Shown piece after piece: positions 16,163 to 26,900 of a DNA stretch of 64,000 nt (position 1 is its first letter; every line of letters starts with the position of its first letter). A model generated the notes under the pieces. That model saw only the letters and a list, made by a program, of their open reading frames with translations, was not told the origin of the DNA and ran no database searches. The position numbers were made by a program, and so were the translations under genes. Origin of the DNA: 20CM-2-55-15 sp964633285 (lineage in GTDB: Bacteria > Acidobacteriota > Terriglobia > 20CM-2-55-15); NCBI GenBank assembly GCA_964633285.1, contig CAZWGA010000026.1:10338-74337 (forward strand), read 5' to 3'.

Positions 16163-17788
16163 TTGACCATGAAGAGAACAATCTTTTTCGCAATCATTTG
16201 TTTGATGCCGGTCACCATGGCCTTCGCTCAGCGCGGCGGACAGGAGTGGGCGACGAGTAACGCGGATGCACAGCGGTCGTCGTGGATTCGAACGGACCCG
16301 AAGACATCCCGGGCCAGCATGCAGAAACCGGGATTTCAATTCTTATGGAAAGTGAAACTCGACAACGAAGCGAAGCAACTGAACTCGCTGGCGCAGCCCG
16401 TCATGATGGATCGACTCATCGGCTATCGTGGATTCAAGTCCCTGGCTTTTATCGGCGGCAGTTCCGACGCGCTCTACGCGATTGATTACGATTTCGGTTC
16501 CCTTTACTGGAAAACCGGTTTCAAAAACGCTTCAGCTTCCCGGCCCGGTAGCTCTCTCGCCTGCCCCGGAGGTTTGACTGCCGCTGCCACTCGCGCCGTT
16601 AATCTCCTCCCACCCGCGCAGGGCCGTGGTGGCGGCGGCGGGGGCAATCGAATCAGTTCGGCTCGCGCAAGAGTCGGCGAACCGGATCAGGGATTCCCGG
16701 ACATCTTCGACCGGCCAGTTGCGGCGCCCGCTGACGGTGGCCGTGGAGGCCGCGGCGGCGGGGGTGGAGGAGGGGGTGGCGGAAGAGGCGGCGGTGCGGA
16801 CGGTTTCAATCCCGGCGGCTCTGTCTTTGTCCTTTCGAGTGACGGCATGCTGCATCAACTCAGCGTTCAGACTGGAAAAGATATCGGGATGACGCCGAAA
16901 CAATTTGTACCGGCGAATGCAAATGCTTCCGCTTTGATTCTTGCCGACGGTGTGCTTTACACATCGACATCGAACGACTGTGGCGGCGCTGCGAACGGCG
17001 TCTGGGCAATGGATGTAGCCAGCCCGGACAAGCCCGTGACCAGTTGGAAAGCGAGCGGACCCGGTATCGCAAGTTTTACCGGCCCGACGCTCGGTACGGA
17101 TGGAACGGTATACGTGGCGGCAGGAGACTCGGTCTTCGCGCTCGAGCCCCGGACGTTGAAACAGCGCGATTCCTTCACTCAACAAAAAGCGAACTTCACC
17201 GCGGCGCCGCTCGTTTTTCAACATAACGGCAAAGATTTGGTTGCGGCTGCCGGAAAGGATGGCCGTCTGTACATCCTGAACAGTACATCGTTGGGTGGCG
17301 CGAATCATCAGACACCGCTCTCATCGATGCCAGTCGCCACAAACCTGGCGGCCGACTTTGCGCCGGCTGCGCTTGCAAGCTGGCAGGATGAAAGTGGAAC
17401 GCGATGGATTCTGGCGCCCACGAATGCTTCGATTGCAGCGTTCAAAGTTGTGGAACAAAACGGTGTCCCCATGCTTCAACAAGGCTGGGTTTCGCGCGAA
17501 ATGACAGCGCCGTTGCCTCCTATCATTATTAATGGCGTGGTATTCGCATTATCGAGCGGCGAATATCGATCGGGCGCCTCTGCGATGACCGCGGCACAAC
17601 GCGCTCAAAGGTCGAAGCCCGCCGTCCTGTATGCGCTCGATGCGTCTACAGGTAAAGAGTTCTGGAACAGCGGCAACGCGATAACATCGTTTGCCAATGG
17701 CGGCGGCCTGTCCGGCGGCTTCGGCGAAGTGTTCGTGACGACTTACGACAGCACGTTTTACGCGTTTGGGTTCCCGATCGAGAAGTAG
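16163..17788 (+). CDS. Exported PQQ-binding-like beta-propeller protein with RGG-rich loops
   Basis: This protein has 541 residues. The signal peptide (RTIFFAIICLMPVTMAFAQ) is followed by EWATSNADAQRSSWIRTD and propeller blades (YAIDYDFGSLYWKTGF, MLHQLSVQTGKDIGMTPKQF, YALDASTGKEFWNSGNAITSF). It is a paralogue of the preceding gene, with shared landmarks such as VSREM/VSRDM, PPI/PPVV and a YALD..TGKE-W-SGN ending. Two glycine/arginine-rich insertions occupy roughly residues 152-160 and 191-214. AGGAG about 6 nt before the ATG supports the start. It lies 33 bp downstream of its paralogue and 5 bp before rhaEW, so a shared transcript is likely. The substrate is unknown. Confidence 0.75.
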   Translation: MTMKRTIFFAIICLMPVTMAFAQRGGQEWATSNADAQRSSWIRTDPKTSRASMQKPGFQFLWKVKLDNEAKQLNSLAQPVMMDRLIGYRGFKSLAFIGGSSDALYAIDYDFGSLYWKTGFKNASASRPGSSLACPGGLTAAATRAVNLLPPAQGRGGGGGGNRISSARARVGEPDQGFPDIFDRPVAAPADGGRGGRGGGGGGGGGGRGGGADGFNPGGSVFVLSSDGMLHQLSVQTGKDIGMTPKQFVPANANASALILADGVLYTSTSNDCGGAANGVWAMDVASPDKPVTSWKASGPGIASFTGPTLGTDGTVYVAAGDSVFALEPRTLKQRDSFTQQKANFTAAPLVFQHNGKDLVAAAGKDGRLYILNSTSLGGANHQTPLSSMPVATNLAADFAPAALASWQDESGTRWILAPTNASIAAFKVVEQNGVPMLQQGWVSREMTAPLPPIIINGVVFALSSGEYRSGASAMTAAQRAQRSKPAVLYALDASTGKEFWNSGNAITSFANGGGLSGGFGEVFVTTYDSTFYAFGFPIEK

Positions 17789-17793
17789 AGGAA

Positions 17794-19986
17794 ATGAGCG
17801 CAGAGCAGAAACAACTCATACACGTTCGTTATCTGTGGCGTGATGAAGAAGCCGATTCGCTTCAGGGCATCGATCGTCTGGTTTATCGATCCAACAAGCT
17901 CGGCGAGGATCTGACTCTCACCAACACAGGCGGCGGCAACACTTCCTCAAAACTCATCGAACGCGATCCGCTCACCGGCGAAGAGGTCGAAGTGTTGTGG
18001 ATCAAAGGATCGGGTGGCGACCTTCGGACCGCGAAGGCCGGGAGTTTTGCGTCGCTTTATCTCGACAAGGTTCGCGCGATGAAGCCGCTGTATCTGAATC
18101 ATCCGACCCGCGGCCCGAAGACCGAAATTGAAGACAGTATGTACCCGATGTACAGCCACTGCGTCTTCAACCTGAATCCGAGAGCATGTTCCATCGATAC
18201 GCCGCTTCACACGTTTGTTCCCCACAGACACGTCGATCATCTTCATCCGAATGCGGTGATCGCGATTGCCGCGTCGGTAAATCAGGAACGCCTCTGCAAA
18301 ACAATCTATGGCGATGAACTCATCTACGTCCCGTGGCAGCGGCCGGGCTTCGACATCGGGCTTCTGATTGAATCACGGATTCAAAACAATCCGAAAGCGC
18401 GCGGTGTTTTGCTCGGTCATCACGGGATGAGCTCATGGAGCAACGACGACAAGACCTGCTATGAAACGGCGTTGGAAATCATCGATCAGGCTGCCCGATA
18501 CATTGAAGAACACGATCGCGGCGCCCGGACCTTTGGTGGACAAAAACATGCGGCACTATCCGAACGGGACAGGCGGCGGTTCATTGTGGAGATTCTTCCC
18601 TTCCTGCGCGGCCAATTATCGGTCTCAGGGCGGTCCGTTGCGACCGTTCAGGACGATGATCCCATGCTTCGGTTTGTAAACAGTCAGGATGGGCCGCGCC
18701 TCGCCGAACTCGGCACATCATGTCCGGATCATTTCTTGCGCACGAAAATCAAGCCGCTGTTCGTGGATTGGAATCCGGAAAAAGGTGACCTCGACGCGCT
18801 GCGATCCGCTCTGACAGCGGGTGTGTTTCAGTATCGCAAGGACTACGAAAGCTATTACAACCGCCACAAAAGACCGGATTCGCCCCCGATGCGGGATTCC
18901 AATCCAACTGTTGTTCTGATTCCGGGGCTCGGCATGCTGGCATGGGGCAGGAACAAGAGTGAGTCGCGGGTCACCGCCGAGTTCTACAACTGCGCGATCG
19001 AGGTCATGCGGGGAGCGGAAGCCATCGACAAATATGAGGCAATGGATCCGCAGGAGGCTTTCGACATCGAGTACTGGTCTCTGGAAGACGCGAAGCTCCG
19101 CCGCCAGCCGGCGGAGAAGGAACTGGAACGGCAGGTCGTCGCCGTCGTCGGGGCGGGATCCGGCATCGGCAAAGCAACGGCTCATCGTCTTGCGAAGGAA
19201 GGCGCGCATGTTGTTTGCGCCGATCTCGATGAGGCGGCTGCAAAGCGGACCGCCGCTGAAGTTATTTCAACACGCGGAGAGGGAATCGGCATTGCCGGGA
19301 CAGGCATCAGCAATTGTGGTCCTGCGATCGGGCTTGCGTGCGATTTGACCGACAGAGCCAGTGTCGCCCGATTGCTCGATGAAGCTGTGCTTGCCTATGG
19401 CGGTATTGATTCCGTCGTCATTACGGCCGGAGTTATTTTTTCGCCGGACAAAACCGGCCGGATCGAAGACAAGCAATGGGATCGCACGTTTGCTCTCAAC
19501 GTAACAGGCGCCTATCTGGTCGCGGATGAAGCTCACCGGATTTTTCTTCAGCAGAATCTGCCGGCGAGCATCGTTATGACGACGAGCGCCAATGCTGTGG
19601 TGGCCAAGAAGGGAAGTCTTGCATACGATGCGAGCAAAGCTGCGGCGAATCACCTTGTTCGCGAGTTGGCCGTGCAGATGGCGCCGCTTGTTCGCGTCAA
19701 TGCTGTTGCGCCGGCGACCGTCATTAAAGGAAGCGCGATGTTCCCCCGCGACCGCGTCATCGCCACACTGCAAAAGTACGTCATTCCTTTTAATGAGAAT
19801 GAATCGACGGAAGCATTGCGCGATAAACTCGCGGATTTTTACGCGAAGCGAACACTCCTGCAGGCATCGATCGAGCCCGGTGATCAGGCCGAGGCCATTT
19901 TTCTCCTCATCTCGAATCGATTGCCGAAAACGACAGGCCACATCGTGCCCGTCGATGGCGGATTACAGGACGGTTTCCTGAGGTGA
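17794..19986 (+). CDS. rhaEW: Bifunctional rhamnulose-1-phosphate aldolase / L-lactaldehyde dehydrogenase
   Basis: This cytoplasmic enzyme of 730 residues has two domains. Residues about 20-420 are a class II aldolase domain (LTNTGGGNTSSK, HTFVPHRHVDHLHPN and GHHGMSSW with the metal-binding histidines). Residues about 445-730 are a short-chain dehydrogenase (VVGAGSGIGKATA nucleotide-binding loop, Ser598, Tyr611 and Lys615 of the YDASK motif, and a closing TGHIVPVDGG). This architecture is known from rhamnose pathways: it splits L-rhamnulose-1-phosphate into dihydroxyacetone phosphate and L-lactaldehyde and converts the latter in the same polypeptide. The isomerase and kinase genes that follow support the assignment strongly. 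GAGG lies just before the ATG. Confidence 0.92.
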   Translation: MSAEQKQLIHVRYLWRDEEADSLQGIDRLVYRSNKLGEDLTLTNTGGGNTSSKLIERDPLTGEEVEVLWIKGSGGDLRTAKAGSFASLYLDKVRAMKPLYLNHPTRGPKTEIEDSMYPMYSHCVFNLNPRACSIDTPLHTFVPHRHVDHLHPNAVIAIAASVNQERLCKTIYGDELIYVPWQRPGFDIGLLIESRIQNNPKARGVLLGHHGMSSWSNDDKTCYETALEIIDQAARYIEEHDRGARTFGGQKHAALSERDRRRFIVEILPFLRGQLSVSGRSVATVQDDDPMLRFVNSQDGPRLAELGTSCPDHFLRTKIKPLFVDWNPEKGDLDALRSALTAGVFQYRKDYESYYNRHKRPDSPPMRDSNPTVVLIPGLGMLAWGRNKSESRVTAEFYNCAIEVMRGAEAIDKYEAMDPQEAFDIEYWSLEDAKLRRQPAEKELERQVVAVVGAGSGIGKATAHRLAKEGAHVVCADLDEAAAKRTAAEVISTRGEGIGIAGTGISNCGPAIGLACDLTDRASVARLLDEAVLAYGGIDSVVITAGVIFSPDKTGRIEDKQWDRTFALNVTGAYLVADEAHRIFLQQNLPASIVMTTSANAVVAKKGSLAYDASKAAANHLVRELAVQMAPLVRVNAVAPATVIKGSAMFPRDRVIATLQKYVIPFNENESTEALRDKLADFYAKRTLLQASIEPGDQAEAIFLLISNRLPKTTGHIVPVDGGLQDGFLR

Positions 19987-19992
19987 ACGACG

Positions 19993-21288
19993 ATGGCCCA
20001 TTTTGAAATCAGCGATGCATTCATCGCCGAACACAATGCGACGGCGAAAGAAGGCCTCGCGGAAGACTACGGCCACCTCGCAAATCAACTGCATCGGAAG
20101 AATGTCGACATCGAAAACCTGACCGCAAAGGCGCAGTCGTTAAGCGTCGCCATTCCGTCTTGGGGAGTTGGAACGGGCGGAACACGCTTCGCGCGGTTTC
20201 CGATGCCGGGTGAGCCGCGCGATGTTTACGAAAAACTCGCGGATTGCGCCACAGTCTTCAAACTGGCCCGCACAACGCCTTCCGTTTCGCTGCATATTCC
20301 CTGGGACAAGCCCGGCGATCCTTCCGCGCTGCGGCGGTTCGCGCGCGAACTCGGTCTTCATTTCGATGCGATGAATTCCAACACATTCCAGGATCCGCCG
20401 GATCCAGGGCACTCTTACAAATTCGGAAGCCTTACACATCCGGATGCCGCGGTGCGGCGTCAGGCTGTTGAGCACAACATCGAATGCATCGAGATCGGAA
20501 AGGTTCTGGGTTCAAAGGCGCTCACGGTGTGGATCGCGGACGGCGGCAATTTCCCGGGCCAGCTTCATTCGCGGCGCGCATTGGACCGTTATCTGGAGAG
20601 CATGCACGTCATCTACAAGGCGCTTCCCGATAATTGGCGCGTTTTTCTCGAGCACAAATTGTACGAGCCGGCTTTTTATTCGACCGTCATCAACGATTGG
20701 GGAACCAGCTATTATTGTGCGCGCGAACTCGGCCCGAAGGCGCTGTGTCTTGTGGATCTCGGCCATCATGCGCCGAACGTCAACATCGAGATGATTGTGG
20801 CGCGGCTGATTCAATTCGGCAAACTTGCGGGGTTTCATTTCAATGACAGCAAGTATGGCGATGATGATCTGGATGCCGGCTCGATCAAACCCTTTCAACT
20901 GTTTTTGATTTTCAACGAACTCGTCGATGCGGAGCTCTGCAGCGTTCCGTATTTTGATCCCGCGTACATGCTGGATCAATCTCACAATGTCACCGACCCG
21001 ATCGAGTCCCTGATGATGAGCGCTGTCGAGCTCACGCGCGCTTATGTTCAGGCGCACCTCGTCGACCGGCAGGCGCTGACCGAAGCTCAGGAAAAGTGTG
21101 ATCCGTTGCAGGCCCTGGCTGTTTTAAAGGATGCCTTCACGACCGACGTTCGGCCCATCCTTGCTACAGCGCGCGAGCGCAGCGGTGGCGCCATTAATCC
21201 CTTGGAGGCATACCGCTCGAGTGGATACCGGCAAAAAAAAGGCGTAGAGCGTCCCGCTGGAAATCAGGTCTCGGCAGGAATTGTTTGA
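19993..21288 (+). CDS. rhaI: L-rhamnose isomerase, RhaI type
   Basis: This TIM-barrel sugar isomerase has 431 residues. It matches the RhaI group (Pseudomonas stutzeri-like) rather than E. coli RhaA, judged by AIPSWGVGTGGTRFARFP at the start and by barrel segments with expected metal ligands: VFLEHKLYEPAFY, CLVDLGHHAPNVNIE and FHFNDSKYGDDDLDAG. It converts L-rhamnose to L-rhamnulose. It begins 6 bp after rhaEW and ends 3 bp before rhaB, a tight operon. The C-terminal tail after PLEAYRSSGYR is not conserved as far as I recall. Confidence 0.9.
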   Translation: MAHFEISDAFIAEHNATAKEGLAEDYGHLANQLHRKNVDIENLTAKAQSLSVAIPSWGVGTGGTRFARFPMPGEPRDVYEKLADCATVFKLARTTPSVSLHIPWDKPGDPSALRRFARELGLHFDAMNSNTFQDPPDPGHSYKFGSLTHPDAAVRRQAVEHNIECIEIGKVLGSKALTVWIADGGNFPGQLHSRRALDRYLESMHVIYKALPDNWRVFLEHKLYEPAFYSTVINDWGTSYYCARELGPKALCLVDLGHHAPNVNIEMIVARLIQFGKLAGFHFNDSKYGDDDLDAGSIKPFQLFLIFNELVDAELCSVPYFDPAYMLDQSHNVTDPIESLMMSAVELTRAYVQAHLVDRQALTEAQEKCDPLQALAVLKDAFTTDVRPILATARERSGGAINPLEAYRSSGYRQKKGVERPAGNQVSAGIV

Positions 21289-21291
21289 TAG

Positions 21292-22818
21292 ATGAACGAG
21301 CCACTTTACATTGCGGTTGATCTGGGCGCCGGCAGCGGCCGGGTTTTCATCGCAGGAATGTCGCCGTCGGAGCTGTTACTGGAAGAGGTGCACCGGTTCC
21401 GATATTCGCCGATTAACGGCGACGGCCATCTGCGATGGGACAGTACGCGAATCTGGCGCGAAGTTCAGGCGGGACTGGCAAAGGCGGGCAAGCGGGCCCG
21501 GAAATTGGGACGGCCGATATCGAGCATCGGTGTTGATGGCTGGGGCACGGACTATGCGTTGATCGATGCGAAGGGCAGGCTTTGCGAAGATCCTTACTGC
21601 TATCGCGACAGCCGGACCCGGAACACGATGGACAAAGTCTTCGAACAGGTTTCTCGCGATGAGATCTTCAGCCGTACAGGCATTCAGTTTCTCGTTTTCA
21701 ACACGATGTTTCAACTCCATGCTCACGTGGAAGCGGGTCTTCCGAAAAACGCATCGCGCCTGCTCCTGATTCCCGACCTGATTCATTTCCTGCTTTCGGG
21801 ACGCGCGGCCACGGAATACACCAATGCCACAACGACTCAGATGCTGAATGCCCAAACCGGAGAATGGGACGATGAACTGCTGGCCTCGTTGAATCTTCCT
21901 CATCATCTGCTCACGAGCGAGATCATTCCTGCCGGCACGGATCTGGGTCCGCTCAAGACATCGATGAGAAGGGAAACAGGGCTCGGCGCCGTTCGCATCG
22001 TTGCGCCTGCAACGCACGATACGGCCAGCGCGGTGGCCGGCACGCCGCTTGAAAGCGGATTTGCCTTCGTTTCTTCCGGTACATGGTCGCTGGTTGGCGT
22101 GGAGCGCGAGGCTCCGCTGATTAACAGCCTGGTCAGCCGCCGCAATTTCACGAATGAGGGCGGGGCATTCGGGACAATCCGATTTCTGAAGAATGTGATG
22201 GGCCTCTGGATTCTCGAATCGTGCCGCAAGGAGTGGACGCATCAGGGCATCGATGCGGGCTATGAAGAGCTTATCGGGGAAGCTTCATCGTTAACCGAAA
22301 CACCGTGCCTGATCTTTCCCGATGATCTCCGGTTTTTCAGCCCGCCGAGCATGCTGAAGGCTTTGTCGGAGCACGTCGCCGAGAGCGGCCAGCGCATTCC
22401 GTCGACGCCTGCTTCGTGGACGAAAGCGATTCTGGATTCGCTCGCTCTTCGTTACGCGTCCGTTCTGAATGACATTCAATCGTTAACCGGCGAGAGGATT
22501 TGCGGTGTGCATATCGTCGGAGGCGGAAGCAGGAACGAATATCTGAATCAGATGACTGCGAATGTCACGGGCTTGCCCGTGTTTGCGGGTCCCATCGAAG
22601 CTACGGTGACGGGAAATGTCCTGGTTCAGGCGATTGCCCAGCGGCGCTTCCAATCGTTGCCGGATGGCCGGGCCCACATTGCCCGGAATGTACAACTCAA
22701 GAAATTCGTTCCCCTCAAAACATCCGCAAGCGAGCAGGCATCGCGCAATTATGCCGCCCTTGAGGCCCGCTGGATCGAAGACGAGGCCGGCGTGCTCGTT
22801 CACGACATATCCCACTGA
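21292..22818 (+). CDS. rhaB: Rhamnulokinase
   Basis: This FGGY-family sugar kinase has 508 residues. The ATPase phosphate-1 loop AVDLGAGSGRVFI and LRWDSTRIW are typical of RhaB, as are SIGVDGWGTDYALID, CYRDSRT, FNTMFQLHAH, ATHDTASAVAGTP, SSGTWSLVGVE and the adenosine-binding VHIVGGGSRNEYLNQMTAN. It phosphorylates L-rhamnulose to the substrate of the aldolase encoded two genes upstream. It is the last gene of the rhamnose operon. The next gene is convergent, 32 bp away. I see no RhaM mutarotase in the window. Confidence 0.93.
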   Translation: MNEPLYIAVDLGAGSGRVFIAGMSPSELLLEEVHRFRYSPINGDGHLRWDSTRIWREVQAGLAKAGKRARKLGRPISSIGVDGWGTDYALIDAKGRLCEDPYCYRDSRTRNTMDKVFEQVSRDEIFSRTGIQFLVFNTMFQLHAHVEAGLPKNASRLLLIPDLIHFLLSGRAATEYTNATTTQMLNAQTGEWDDELLASLNLPHHLLTSEIIPAGTDLGPLKTSMRRETGLGAVRIVAPATHDTASAVAGTPLESGFAFVSSGTWSLVGVEREAPLINSLVSRRNFTNEGGAFGTIRFLKNVMGLWILESCRKEWTHQGIDAGYEELIGEASSLTETPCLIFPDDLRFFSPPSMLKALSEHVAESGQRIPSTPASWTKAILDSLALRYASVLNDIQSLTGERICGVHIVGGGSRNEYLNQMTANVTGLPVFAGPIEATVTGNVLVQAIAQRRFQSLPDGRAHIARNVQLKKFVPLKTSASEQASRNYAALEARWIEDEAGVLVHDISH

Positions 22819-22850
22819 AACCCACTGGTGTTTCACTGCGACAGGCCGGA

Positions 22851-23903
22851 CTATTTTTTCAACTGAGCCCTGGCTGCTTCGATAAGTTGTTTCGCGGTTT
22901 CGGCATCGGGTCCCGCAGGATTCAATTGAAGAAATTTTTCCAGCGATGAGACTGCCTGCGGCATCGTGGTTACCGATCCAAAGTACGCGACGCCGAGTTG
23001 GAAATAGGGTTTTGCATAGTTGGCATCGAACCGGACCGCCGAGCTAAAAGCCTCGACGGCTTCCTTCGATTTGCCGCGATTCATCAGAACGACGCCTAAA
23101 TTGTAATAACCCTGCGCGCCAACCGATGGATTGAGCCTGGCGGCCTCTTGAAGAGGCGTCATCGATTCATCGAATTTCCCGGCATCGGCGAGTGCTGAGG
23201 CCAACTCGGCATGAAGGCCCGCATCATCCGGTTTCAATTCGATAGCCTTGCGATATGCGGCCGCTGACTCTTCGTATTTCTTCACTTTTGCGAATGCAAG
23301 TCCGAGATTTTGAAAAACTCCGGGTTGAGCCGGATCTTTTTCGGCGGCGGCGGTGAACTGTTGAAGCGCTTCTTCAAAATTGTTTGCCTTCAACGCTGCG
23401 AGACCCGCGGAAAATAACGCTCGCATCTCCGCATCCGTTTTTTTCTCGGCGGCTTTGGTTTTACCGTCGTCCTTGGATCCTACAGCGGCCGCGGTGGCGG
23501 GTGCGGCGCCGGCTGGAGGCGTTGCCGGGGCCGATCGCAAATCGAAATTGACCGATACATCGAGGCCGGAAGCGACATAGATGGCGTCACCGGCAGTCGT
23601 GCCCTTCGCCATCACGGCCTTTCCGGTCACAACCACGGTGACCTTGTATTGACCCGCATACAGTCCGGAAATGGAATAGATACCGTTCTTGTTCGTTTTG
23701 GCGTCGTCGATTCGATGCGATGTGATGTGTTCGATCTGAACAACGGCGCCCTGCAGCGGTTTGCCTTCCCGATCGAGAATTCTTCCGTGAATGGATCCTT
23801 CGCCGAACTGTCCATATGCGGACGCGCAGAGCGCGACTGCAGTGATGAAGAGGAGGATCCCGTTACGATCCGGTCTGAGTTTCTGGAATTCAAACGCAGT
23901 CAT
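22851..23903 (-). CDS. Exported carboxypeptidase-regulatory-like plus TPR protein
   Basis: Starting at ATG 23903 the product has about 350 residues. It has a signal peptide (GILLFITAVALCASAYGQ), one CarboxypepD_reg-like beta-sandwich (GSIHGRILDREGKPLQGAVVQIEHI, YSISGLYAGQYKVTVVV), an Ala/Pro-rich linker, then at least four tetratricopeptide repeats (ALQQFTAAAEKDPAQPGVFQNLGLAFAK, YRKAIELKPDDAGLHAELASALAD). A TTG at 23909 is also in frame. It follows the giant TonB receptor with no gap (receptor stop at 23906-23908), so they are likely translationally coupled and the TPR protein may serve the receptor at the inner face of the outer membrane. That role is inferred. Confidence 0.75.
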   Translation of the reverse strand: MTAFEFQKLRPDRNGILLFITAVALCASAYGQFGEGSIHGRILDREGKPLQGAVVQIEHITSHRIDDAKTNKNGIYSISGLYAGQYKVTVVVTGKAVMAKGTTAGDAIYVASGLDVSVNFDLRSAPATPPAGAAPATAAAVGSKDDGKTKAAEKKTDAEMRALFSAGLAALKANNFEEALQQFTAAAEKDPAQPGVFQNLGLAFAKVKKYEESAAAYRKAIELKPDDAGLHAELASALADAGKFDESMTPLQEAARLNPSVGAQGYYNLGVVLMNRGKSKEAVEAFSSAVRFDANYAKPYFQLGVAYFGSVTTMPQAVSSLEKFLQLNPAGPDAETAKQLIEAARAQLKK

Positions 23904-23905
23904 AT

Positions 23906-26900
23906 TCAAAAGTTCAACCGAAGTTGGCCCTGGAGGTTCCGTCTCTGATTTCCTTTGCCGTTGATCTGTCCGAACGTGTTCACCGAAAAGCTCGGAAGAT
24001 TCGGACTCGGATGGTTCAAGACATTCGTCGCGTCAACACGAAGCTGGACGCTCTTGGATTCCGTGATGCGGAATGTCTTGCTGGCGTTGGCATCCAATCC
24101 AAACTGGCCCCAATAGTTCAGCGTTCGCGCGCCGAGATTGCCGACCTTGCCGGGTTCCGGATAAACGAGGAGAAGGTCTCCCACGGTGCCGTCGGAATTC
24201 CGCTGGGCCAGAGCATTAAGCGTGCAATTGGCGGCGAAGTTGGTACCCATTTGGTCCACGCCTCCAACGACCGACCGGTTGGTGCATTGAGGATCCGCGG
24301 TTGCGATATACGGGCTTGTACCGCCATAAAACGTGCCCGTGTTATGGTTCGGCCCGTTCCATTCCACGTGTCCCTCCGGAATTCTCCACTTGTCGCTGAC
24401 AATTTGATAACGGCTGCCGGCGTAAAGGTGATTCGATGCCGTCAGGACGTCGGCGGGAGATCCGGTTGCCATGTTAAGAATGAAGCTGGTCTGCCATCGT
24501 TCCAGGATTCGAGCAACCCAACCTGAAGCACCGCCGAAGAGAATCTTGCCGGGTCCGATAGGCAGTTCGACGGTTCCGTTCATGCGAAGACTGTGCGCGC
24601 CTTCACGTCCTCGAGCGAAATCGAGATTACGGTTGAGGGGATCGATGTAACCGCTTCCGGGAAGCTGCATGGACTTTGCCCAAATCCACGTCGCCTGTAC
24701 GTTAATGCCTGAGATCGGGCGCATGGTGAGCTGCGCCTGAAGCGAGTTGTAGTTCGAATGACCCAGATTCGCGTGGTAGGTCACGCCGGTGAATTGCGGA
24801 TTGGAAATCAGATAGTTTTCCGGGAAACAACGCAACGGTGTGGCATTGGCTGCGTTGAAGCCCGACACAAAAGTGGTCTGAGTCGTTTGCTGAACATAGG
24901 TGAATCCGTTTGCAAGGCGATCGCAACCATTCCGCAGCGCGCGCATGCCGCCGACTCCCGAAAGTGAGACTCCCGTTTTCGGATCGATCGGCAGGGATTG
25001 CAGGCCGGCCGGAGTCAGCGTCAGCAGAGTATTGGCGACCGTCTGGAAATCGCCGTTGGCCAGAGACGAGGCAAGTGGCGCTGAGAATCCGAACACCGCG
25101 GCGCTGCGCCGCAGGTGGGCCGCACCCGTCTGATACACGCCGTTCGCATTCACTGTGCCTACCGGAGCAAAACCCGCGACGGTGTTGTTCAGGTTCAAAC
25201 CCGCCAGCATCTGATCCAGGAGCACCGGATCCTTGCCCGCGCGCGCATCAACGAGCGCCTGGAAAAGTTCGGGATTGTGATAGATGTTCACAAGGTTCGT
25301 ATCGAGGGTGCCGTCCAGTTTCCGCGCGTACGTTCCCGTCCACCGCAGATCTACAGTGAAGTTGCGCCGCACCTGCCGCGTAATCGACAGTGTCACATTC
25401 TGTGTATACGGAGTCTTGTAATTCGGGTCGTAGGCCACCGGTAACAATCCCTGTCTCCCGTATATCGGCAGCGTTCCTCCCGGAGGCACTGTCGGGTGGA
25501 CCGGAATCAGAGTTTTTACGTCGGCAAGTGTCAGAGCGCGAGTTGAAAGAATGGACTGAAAGATTGCGTCGGACACCACGGTTGCCGGCACGTTCACGGC
25601 TCCAGGCGCATTGGCAATGGTGCTTTCGGTCCCACCGAGCGAACCGCGATTCTGGCTTGCCGCACCGAACGTTTGTTGATAGCCGCCGCGTATTGTCGTT
25701 TTGCCTGCGCCTAACCAGGGAAACTGATATGCAAAACCGATGGCAGGACCGATATTGGCGTAGTTCTCCGGGATCGATACCCGATCCGGATTCGGACTTT
25801 TTGGACCAACAAACGAAATGCCTGTCAGCAGAGTGGGGTCGCATGTCGAAACCGGAAGCAGGGGTGACTGCTGAACGCCTTTCTGACAGCTTAACGGAGT
25901 CGCCGCCGACGATCCGTATCCCGTCAGATAAAGATCGCCGGGTGCCAGAAAGATGTTGAACGGATCGTTGGATTTCGGCCCAAGAGAACTGCGGGCAGCG
26001 CCGAAGAAGCCATAACCAAAGTCGTTGATTGCCGTCGTGAGTCCGGACTCAATGTAAGGCGATGCGTAGTATTCCCACCGGACACCGAGATTCAGAGTGA
26101 GGCGGCTGGTGACCTTGTAGTCGTCTTTGACAAAGGCGGCCCATTCTTTGAAGATCTCGTTACGGAAGCGGGCGCCTTTGGTTGAAACGTCCTCCCACTT
26201 GGCATCACGCACGTCGGTGAAATCGTCGATCCAATACTGCTGGGACGCCGTGTTAACGGATCCATTCAACCAATACAGCAGGTTCGACACATTGGTTCGA
26301 GCGGCCGTCACGCCGGAATTCAGTGGAGCTCCATTGAGCAAACCCGGCAGCTCATTCGCAAAATTGGATACGCTGCCGAACGGACTTGCGGTTGTGGAGG
26401 CGAAGACATTATTGCCCAGCGTAATGGTGGGGTACGGATTGATACCGCCATTGCCGTTGGTTCGCGGCAGCCGGAGTTCCGCGCCGAATTTGAACGCATG
26501 CTTTCCCCGCGTCCAACTCAAAGTGTCGGCATAGTTGTACAGAGGGTTAACGTTAATCACGTTGGTACCCCCGGTCGCCATATAGCCGTTCGAATTGAGA
26601 ACGTTGCCTGCGCCGTTGCCCACAACGGCCAGATACGAGTACGCGGGATTCTGCAGGCTGGGGCCGCCACTCAGTAGAAAGTCCTCGGCCTCTTTGCGAA
26701 CATGTTCATTCGGATTGAACCATGCGAAAACATCGTAGTTGGACGTGCGATTCATTCCGAATCGGAATTCGTTGATGATGTTTCGCGACCAGGTTGACAC
26801 CAGGTTGGCGGTCACAAGGTGCGGACGGCGGATGATCGTGCCATTGATGTCGCTGCCCGGGTACTGCGCGACGTTGTCGGCGCTGTCATCCTTCTGAGCG

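Noticed and set aside
22816..22835. TGAAAC/GTTTCA hairpin over the rhaB stop as a terminator
   Set aside because: The stem is only six pairs with an inner mismatch, and the T run lies about 18 bases later, so it is too weak to call.
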